Shown one piece after another: positions 50,386 through 64,000 of a stretch of 64,000 nucleotides of DNA. The position numbers were made by a program, and so were the translations under genes. A model generated the notes under the pieces. The model made no database searches, was not told the DNA's origin, and saw only the letters and a program-made list of their open reading frames with translations. Every line of letters begins with the position of its first letter. The stretch's first letter is position 1. Origin of the DNA: Chondrilla cf. caribensis (Eukaryota; Porifera; Demospongiae; Chondrillida; Chondrillidae); NCBI GenBank assembly GCA_964020155.1, contig OZ026562.1, positions 4,646,080 to 4,710,079 of the forward strand. The letters are read 5' to 3'.

Positions 50386-50394
50386 TATATAAAG
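50386..50394 (+). promoter_or_regulatory. TATA box of gene 9
   Basis: TATATAAAG lies 51 bases before the gene 9 ATG at 50445. Transcription would start near 50416..50420, giving a 5' UTR of roughly 25 to 30 bases. This is the clearest core promoter in the window. Inference from motif and spacing only. Confidence 0.6.
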
Positions 50395-50444
50395 ACCCCA
50401 GCCAGGCTGGCAGCAGGTACGTGTTCACTTGAGAGACTTGTGAG

Positions 50445-56495
<6,051 letters not shown>

Positions 56496-56754
56496 ATCAG
56501 ACAGAACCTCAAAGTCATCTTTTGATTTCAAAATGCATTATATTAACCTAGTGATGCTGCTTCATCATTGTATTATGTACAATGTATAACTATAATATTA
56601 TTAGAAACCCAGTGTGTGTGCTAGGGCTAGCTATTGCGTGCGTGTACTTGGTGAACTCGTTACAGATCGTGATGCAGTCCTTGCTTGCTTCTATAGCCTC
56701 TGAGAACATAACCACACACACTTCAAGCAATACAGGCTGGCTTGTGTTTCCTCA

Positions 56755-57121
<367 letters not shown>

Positions 57122-57129
57122 TAGGACAT

Positions 57130-57385
57130 ACTAATCCCCACCTCAACTACATAGTCCATGACATACATCACTCCAACCTGTGGTGTCTCAGCTCCTGATA
57201 TCTCCAGCACTCGGCATTCTTCACTGCAGATATATTCAAACCTACACAATGACTGACGTAGGCACACAGACACTTGAGAGGTGATGAAACCATCCAACAC
57301 AACAACATAGACATTTCTAGTGAATCTAGTAATCTGAGGCCCGATATTCTCCCCGAGCAAGAAAATTATACAGTTCTCACACAGT
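57130..57385 (-). other. Unassigned open frame, possible orphan exon
   Basis: The minus strand is open for about 85 codons with non-repetitive, protein-like composition (words such as NVYVVVLDGF, CRFEYICSEEC, VGVMYVMDYVVEV). A good donor (A|GTATGT) lies near 57130. No acceptor, partner exon or homology is recognisable. It could be an exon of a minus-strand gene interrupted by the CA array, a decayed family exon, or chance. Confidence 0.2.
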
Positions 57386-57481
57386 CACACGTGTATGACA
57401 TTTCACAATCTACACTCTCTTGGGTCCATTGGAACTGGAGACACAGGCTGACCATTGATTGACATTCACTACTACTACACT

Positions 57482-57905
57482 ACTACTACTGCACCCTACT
57501 CCTCACTACTGTACACAGCACCCCACTCCTCATTACCGTACACAGCACCCCACTCCTCACTACTGTACACAACACCCTACTCCTCACTACCGTACACGGC
57601 ACCCTACTCCTCACCACCGCACACGGCACCCTATTCCTCACTACCGTACACAGCACCTTACTCCTCACTACCGTACACAACACCCTACTCCTCACTACCG
57701 CACACAGCACCCTACTCCTCACTACCGTACACAGCACCCTATTCCTCACTACCGTACACAGCACCCTATTCCTCACTACCGTACACAGCACCCTATTCCT
57801 CACTACCGTACACAGCACCCTATTCCTCACTACCGTACACAGCACCTTACTCCTCACTACCGTACACAACACCCTACTCCTCACTACCGCACACAGCACT
57901 CCACA
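57482..57905. repeat. 27-bp minisatellite, about 15 copies
   Basis: Unit 'cactaccgtacacagcaccc' + 'tattcct', well conserved. Since 27 is a multiple of 3, each frame repeats a 9-residue word (for example YSSLPYTAP). No start, splice site or flanking exon ties it to a protein, so I treat it as non-coding. Confidence 0.9.
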
Positions 57906-58119
57906 CCTTTTGTGGTAGTAAATGATTTAGTCTCAATCGTTGGAATCAGCAAAGCCCCCCAATCCCAATTCCAGCCCTAGAAGTGTGAACCAGCTTATTA
58001 AATGTCTGCCCCAGTGACGTAACAACCTTTGATGCTGCCCTAGCAATGACACACAGAACTAGTACTAGTATCACTTCCCGGGTTCAGCCACCACACTTCA
58101 ACCAGAGACACAACAGAGC

Positions 58120-61100
58120 ATGGTGAAGAACCTGGTAACGGTAGCACTGCTGAGCGCGGTGTTAGTCCTTGTCTTCCCGGCCCAGGTCAAAGGACAAGGT
58201 AAGTTTGGAAATGTGAGTTAGAAATTATCACCATAGGAGCATCCATACCTGTGTGGCCATCTGTCCCTACAGGCTAACCAGTTGAATGAAACACCACTAT
58301 ATATCCCCTCTCACATATCCTCACTCAGTAGTTGATTGCTAATTTGCTGTGGAAGCGCTATAGCTGGGAGTGCTAGTTGGCTGCCAGTTCCAATCTACCT
58401 GCCCCTTAGCCCAATTAGGCCTCTCTGTTAATCTGAAGGTGTCTGCATGTAACCTCAAAGTGTCTCCGGCTACCAGGGGTAACTGATATCCTATCAAATC
58501 CTCCTTCACAGGTGACCGCGTACGTGTGCTGAGTGCTAACAAACGCTCTGCGCTCCTACAAGTTGTCAGTGGACCCAACAGTGGGTCGCAGTATGAGATC
58601 ACTCTGGTACCTCGTGCTAAAGATGTACCAAGGAAGGTCCTTCTGATGACTGGGTCTCTGATCAGTGTGGCTGGTCTAGTACCAGACACGGACTATGAGG
58701 TGTCCGTTTCTAGCATGAGGGGTGGAGTCAAGGGGCCTCCTGGACCAACCACAATATTGACCACACATCCCGACAGTGAGTGACAGACGAAGCCTTGCAA
58801 TCAGTAGTACAGTTCAGTACAGAGTTGTAGCCTGCACCTTCAAAGCTGCACACACACAGAAAGCAACCATTCTTCCACTACATTCAAATCTTGTGTTTCA
58901 TGCCACTCTACTAGTACCATCTGGACCTCCTCAGAACTTGAAGGTGTCTGACTGTGGGGCACACTACTTTCAGTTGATATGGCAACCCCCCGCCCCCAGT
59001 GATATCAACGACCGTGATGGAATCCGCAAATATACACTTTACCTTGATAAGAAGTACATTAACACGACATCAGATATGGAGTACACGTTTGATGGACTGA
59101 AGAAGAACAGAACATACTTTGTTGAGGTCCTGGCAGAGAATGATCAAGGCATTGCTAACAGAAATCACGCAGCGAGGAGGATGGTGACCACACTGGACAA
59201 GAGAAGTGAGTCACCTCAAGCACACCAATACACACAATGATGGGAGCACACACACACCTTGGTCACAGCACTGCTGGTGAACACCCTTGTGTTAACAATC
59301 TAAAGTGATGAGGGGTGTGTGGTGGGCGTGTCACTCCTCATCCCCACAGTATTCTGGATGCAGCACAGAGGGGTGTGTGGTGGGCGTGTCACTCCTCACC
59401 CTCACAGTACTCTGGATGTAGCACAGAGGGGAATGTGGTCGGCGTGTCACTCCTCACCCTCACAGTACTCTGGATGTAGCACAGAGGGGGATGTGGTGGG
59501 CGTGTCACTCCTCACACACACAATACTCCGGATGCAGCAGAGGGGTGTGTGGTGGGCGTGTCACTCCTCACCCTCACAGTACTCCGGATGCAGCAGAGGG
59601 GGATGTGGTGGGCGTGTCACTCCTCACACACACAATACTCCAGATGCAGTACAGAGGGGTGTGTGGTGGGCGTGTCACTCCTCACACACACAATACTCCA
59701 GATGCAGTACAGAGGGGTGTGTGGTGGGCATGTCACTCCTCACCCACACAGTACTCCGGATGCAGCAGAGGGGTGTGTGGTGGGCGTGTCACTCCTCACC
59801 CACACAGTACTCCGGATGCAGCACAGAGGGGGATGTGGTGGGCGTGTCACTCCTCACCCTCACAGTACTCCGGATGCATCACAGAGGGGGATGTGGTGGG
59901 CGTGTCACTCCTCACACACACAGTACTCCGGATGCAGCACAGAGGGAGATGTGGTGGGCGTGACACTCCTCACCCTCACAGTACTCCCTTCACACCTCAC
60001 TACACCATATCCCTTTGATCCAGTGAACCAGGACTAGCGTCTGGTGCTGCACAAACATGCACCCATACACTGCCCTGCAGCTGTAGTGGTTCTGGTCATA
60101 CACCATTTAACTCGTCTTAGACGGTTTCTCATCAGCAGCTGCTGGTAGCAGGCAGCCCCTAACAATGGGGTATATTACAGATGATCCAATTATATCCATC
60201 TTAGATCGAGTTTCATGTAACTTATATTGTGTTTGCACATAGGTGGCTTTGTTACCACGGAAACCTCTCAAAAGCCATCCACCTCAGTCCACTTGGAGAC
60301 CGGTCAGTCCAACTGACGTCCTCGGCTGATGTCCTTATAAGGTAATGATGGTTGCTAAGCCTAACCAATGGTAACTACCCCAATTTTAGGTAACACTGAA
60401 GACAATTTGATACAGTCCACAACTACAACAATACCACCATCAGCAGCAGCACCATCACCATTAGCAGCACCATCACCATCAGCATCATCAGCAGCAGTGT
60501 CATCACCATTACCATCAGCAGCATCATTCTCAACTGGAGCATCAACATTATCAGCCCCATCGTCAACATCAATTTCACCCTCAATCTCTTCCACACCACC
60601 ACTACCATCCACACCACTACAACCATCACCATCACCACTAACATCAACAACATTGCTATCATCAACAGCACTGTCACCATCACCATCAACACTGACATGT
60701 AAACAAGGTGAGTTGATACTATTTTTAGACATGATGTCAGAATATATCACAAAACTACATCCATTCAGGTACTTTCCCCAGTATGGTGAGACTACTGACA
60801 ACAAACAGTTACACGATAAGCTATCTGGTACTTCCCCCTCCCAACACCTTGGTCCAATATCGGGTGCAATTCATACCCACAATCAGCGTTCTTCCCACGA
60901 TTGAGGCCAAGGTGACCAGTTCCATCACCGTCCAGTCTGGGGTCATTCCGGATGTGGACTACAGGATTGTGGTTACCAGGGAGTCCAGTAGTGAGGAGTG
61001 GTGTCCCTACACCGCTACCACCACTACACCACCAGACAGTGAGTGGGGCAATAGGGACCAGGGGCATCACATGCACTACACACAGTACACAGTACACACT

Positions 61101-63593
61101 GTACACATAGTACACACAGTACATACAGTGCAGACAGTACACACAGTACACACAGTACACACTGTACACATAGTACACACAGTACACACAGTACGCACAG
61201 TACATACAGTACACACTGTACATACAGTACACACAGTACACACAGTACACACAGTACATACAGTACACACATGTACACTTGTCTTCTGTATTAGAGCCTG
61301 GAGGACCACCTCAGAACATAAGAGTGACTGATGTTGGACACACCCACATTGATATTACATGGGATTTACCCTTACCATCGGAGATCAATGACAGACACGG
61401 AATCAAGTCATATCGCATAATACTGAACAACACGGAAGTCGGGGAAACCTCCAATCGCTATTACTCCTTCACTAAACTCTTCCCGGGAAGTCAGCATCGT
61501 GTCAAAATATATCCCATCAATGATCAGGGGGTGGGGCGCATGGCCGGGACTATTACCGTGGAAACACTACCTCTACCAGGTTGGTCAACTAGACAATCCA
61601 CTCCAAATGCAATGATTGACGGTGTACTGTATCCTTGACTACAGACCCTGCCACCAGTGGAGATAGGTCTATTTATAGAACACCCGTTAGCAGTTCTATT
61701 TTTAGTAGCAGTGTTACATCTGCTGTGATAACATCAATTGATCTCACAAACAGAATATCATTACAAGGTAATTTGTGGACAATTATAGATTAAATTGAAT
61801 TAATTGGTTATTAAATTAATTCCCTCCATGTACAGATCACTCCACAGTGTATACTTCCAGTGCACCAATGACAAGTCTTGAAACATTGCTATCATCATCA
61901 ACACCACTTCCAACATCAATGCTATCATCAACATCAATACTACCACCATCATTGACAAATACACTGTCGCCATCACCATTACCATCAATACTGCCGCCAT
62001 GTAAAAAAGGTGAGTCGATACTATTTTTAGACATGATGTCAGAATATATCACAAAACTACATCTATTTAGGTACTTTCCCCAGTATGGTGAGACTACTGA
62101 CAACAAACAGTTACACGATAAGCTATCTGGTACTTCCCCCTCCCAACACCTTGGTCCAATATCGGGTGCAATTCATACCCACAATCAGCGTTCTTCCCAC
62201 GATTGAGGCCAAGGTGACCAGTTCCATCACCGTACAGTCTGGGGTCATTCCGGATGTGGACTACAGGATTGTGGTTACCAGGGAGTCCAGTAGCAGGGAA
62301 TGGTGTCCCTTCACCGCTACCACCACTACACCACCAGACAGTGAGTGGGGCAATAGGGACCAGGGGCATCACATGCACTACACACAGTACACAGTACACA
62401 CCTGTGTACTGTGTACACACAGTACATACAGTGCAGACAGTACATACAGTACATACAGTACATACAGTACACACAGTACACACAGTACATAGAGTACACA
62501 CAGTACACACATGTACACACATGTACACTTGTCTTCTGTAATAGAACCTGGAGGACCACCTCAGAACATAAGAGTGACTGATGTTGGACACACCCACATT
62601 GATATTACATGGGATTTACCCTTACCATCGGAGATCAATGACAGACATGGAATCAAGTCATATCGCATAATATTGAACAACACAGAAGTCGGGGAAACCC
62701 CCAATCAGTATTACTCCTTCACTAAACTCTTCCCGGGAAGTCAGCATCGTGTCAAAATATATCCCATCAATGATCAGGGGGTGGGGCGCATGGCCGGGAC
62801 TATTACCGTGGAAACACTACCTCTACCAGGTTGGTCAACTAGACAATCCACTCCAAATGCAATGATTGACGGTGTACTGTATCCTTGACTACAGACCCTG
62901 CCACCAGTGGAGATAGGTCTATTTATAGAACACCCGCTAGCAGTTCTATTTTTAGTAGCAGTGTTACATCTGCTGTGATAACATCAATTGATCTCACAAA
63001 CAGAATATCATTACAAGGTAATTTGTGGACAATTATAAATTAAATTAAATTATTTGGCTATTAAATTAATCCCCTCCATGTACAGATCACTCCACAGTGT
63101 ACACTTCCAGTGCACCAATGACAAGTCTTGAAGCATTGCTATCATCATCAACACCACTTCCAACATCAATGCTATCATCATCACCATCAATACTACTGCC
63201 ATCATTGACAAATACACTGTCGCCGTCACCATTACCATCAATACTGCCGCCATGTAAAAAAGGTGAGTTGATACTATTTTTAGACATGATGTCAGAATAT
63301 ATCACAAAACTACATCCATTCAGGTACTTTCCCCAGTATGGTGAGACTACTGACAACAAGCAGTTACACGATAAGCTATCTGGTACTTCCCTCTCCCAAC
63401 ATCTTGGTCCAATATCGGGTGCAATTCATACCCACAATCAGCGTTCTTCCCATGATTGAGGCCAAGGTGACCAGTTCCATCACCGTCCAGTCTGGGGTCA
63501 TTCCAGATGTGGACTACCGGATTGTGGTCACCAGGGAGTCCAGTAGCGAGGAGTGGTGTCCCTACACTGCTACCACCACTACACCACCAGACA
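58120..63593 (+). CDS. Gene 10: FN3/Ser-Thr-Pro modular protein with internal duplications (3' end outside window)
   Basis: Plus-strand exons: 58120..58198, 58512..58775, 58915..59205, 60243..60302, 60390..60707, 60769..61038, 61295..61579, 61645..61767, 61836..62009, 62071..62340, 62545..62829, 62895..63017, 63086..63262, 63324..63593. All are phase 1, about 996 residues so far. Signal peptide MVKNLVTVALLSAVLVLVF; FN3-1 (degenerate); FN3-2 (FQLIWQPPAPSDINDRDG); a linker; a Ser/Thr/Pro-rich exon ending TCKQ; then a repeated four-exon unit: FN3a (YRVQFIPTISVLP), FN3b (IDITWDLPLPSEINDRHG), a Ser/Thr linker and a Ser/Thr/Pro exon ending PPCKK. Unit 1 and unit 2 are complete; unit 3 has its FN3a exon and then leaves the window. 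FN3a resembles FN3-A of genes 4 and 5. Anchor type unknown. Confidence 0.85.
59310..59985. repeat. Minisatellite of about 56 to 59 bp in gene 10 intron 3
   Basis: Units around 'ggtgggcgtgtcactcctca' + 'ccctcacagtactccggatg' + 'cagcacagaggg', about 11 copies, nearly identical. Long plus-strand ORFs across it are artefacts. Confidence 0.95.
60390..63262 (+). repeat. Intragenic ~1.25 kb tandem duplication in gene 10
   Basis: Matching exons are spaced 1302 and 1253 bp (FN3a), 1250 bp (FN3b) and 1250 bp (Ser/Thr/Pro). Exons, splice sites and most intron bases are almost identical between units. The Ser/Thr/Pro exons differ in length by multiples of three (318, 174, 177 nt). Confidence 0.9.
61060..61275. 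repeat. 10-bp tandem repeat in gene 10, unit 1 intron
   Basis: Units 'cagtacacac' and 'cagtacatac' fill the intron between FN3a and FN3b. The same intron carries a shorter array in unit 2 (about 62382..62520) and a longer one in unit 3 (about 63620 to the window end). Confidence 0.95.
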
Positions 63594-63619
63594 GTGAGTG
63601 GGGCAATAGGGACCAGGGG

Positions 63620-63990
63620 CATGACATGCACTACACACAGTACACAGTACACAGTACAAAGTAGATACAGTACACATAGTACACACTGTACATACAGTAC
63701 ATACAGTACACACAGTACATACAGTATACACAGTACACATAGTACGCACAGTACACATAGTACACACAGTATACAGTACACAGTATGCACAGTGCACACA
63801 GTACATGCAGTACACACAGTACACACGGTACACACAGTACACACAGTACATACAGTACATACAGTACACACAGTACGTACAGTGTACACAGTACACAGTA
63901 CACACAATGCACACAGTACATACAGTACACACAGTACACAGTACACACAGTACACACTGTACACACAGTACATACAGTACACACATGTAC
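63620..63990. repeat. 10-bp tandem repeat in gene 10, unit 3 intron
   Basis: The same 'cagtacacac' family as in units 1 and 2. It ends 'atgtacacttgtcttc', which is the sequence just before the FN3b acceptor in the other units, so the next exon should start about 10 bases past the window. Confidence 0.9.
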
Positions 63991-64000
63991 ACTTGTCTTC

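Larger units (their letters stand above)
48453..50444. other. Divergent intergenic region between gene 8 and gene 9
   Basis: The array changes strand here, so genes 8 and 9 start back to back about 2 kb apart. Contents: an AT-rich gene 8 5' flank with a 'taaatattt' motif near 48500, (CA)n at 49144..49240, a TIR element at 49679..49816, a 28-bp tandem repeat at 49857..49955, and the gene 9 TATA box. No coding exon seen. Confidence 0.65.

Noticed and set aside
57455..57980. ORFs with a 9-residue repeat (YSSLPYTAP and others)
   Set aside because: All come from a 27-bp minisatellite; no start context, splice site or neighbouring exon supports translation.
59319..60037. Overlapping plus ORFs of 160 to 210 codons
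   Set aside because: They follow the intronic minisatellite of gene 10 in several frames at once.
60361..60804. Minus ORF rich in Asp/Gly opposite the gene 10 Ser/Thr/Pro exon
   Set aside because: Antisense shadow of the repetitive coding exon 60390..60707, which keeps splice phase on the plus strand.

Overview
The window looks like a piece of a metazoan nuclear genome. Short coding exons are joined across GT..AG introns, signal-peptide exons lead into chains of fibronectin type III (FN3) domain exons, Thr/Ser/Pro mucin-like stalks end in short hydrophobic C-termini, and introns are full of (CA)n tracts, minisatellites and small inverted-repeat elements. I see no bacterial operons, rRNA, tRNA or CRISPR. 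The host is probably a marine invertebrate. A sponge is my guess from general style, but nothing here proves it.

Layout: one family of secreted or surface-anchored FN3 proteins fills the whole window. Nine genes lie head-to-tail on the minus strand. They are gene 0 (only its first exon, 442..370, is inside), subfamily A (gene 1, 4573..642; gene 2, 10847..5567; gene 3, 17072..12186), subfamily B (gene 4, 23637..18629; gene 5, 28593..24914) and subfamily C (gene 6, 35684..30544; gene 7, 42522..36670; gene 8, 48452..44179 with the 3' end unresolved). Orientation then flips: gene 9 (50445..56495) and gene 10 (58120 to beyond the right edge) are on the plus strand.

I built the exon models by hand from splice sites. 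Every intron I could place is phase 1. The summed exon lengths of genes 1, 2, 4, 5, 6, 7 and 9 close on complete reading frames of 458, 528, 1208, 750, 764, 731 and 524 residues. Gene 3 carries a one-base deletion that breaks its frame. Subfamilies A and B share one plan: signal peptide, three FN3 domains, one Cys-containing FN3-like domain, Thr-rich stalk, hydrophobic tail (probable GPI signal). Subfamily C has seven or nine FN3 domains, little or no stalk, and a short hydrophobic tail. Gene 9 ends in a six-cysteine domain with no membrane segment. Gene 10 alternates FN3 pairs with Ser/Thr/Pro linkers and is growing by internal ~1.25 kb duplications.

Taken together this is a tandem, fast-evolving array of modular surface proteins. 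They differ in stalk length, FN3 number and anchoring tail. The pattern would suit cell adhesion, allorecognition or pathogen recognition, but function is inference only. The gaps between genes and the introns hold microsatellites, tandem repeats, TIR elements, a hammerhead-ribozyme-like element and a perfect 44-nt palindrome.
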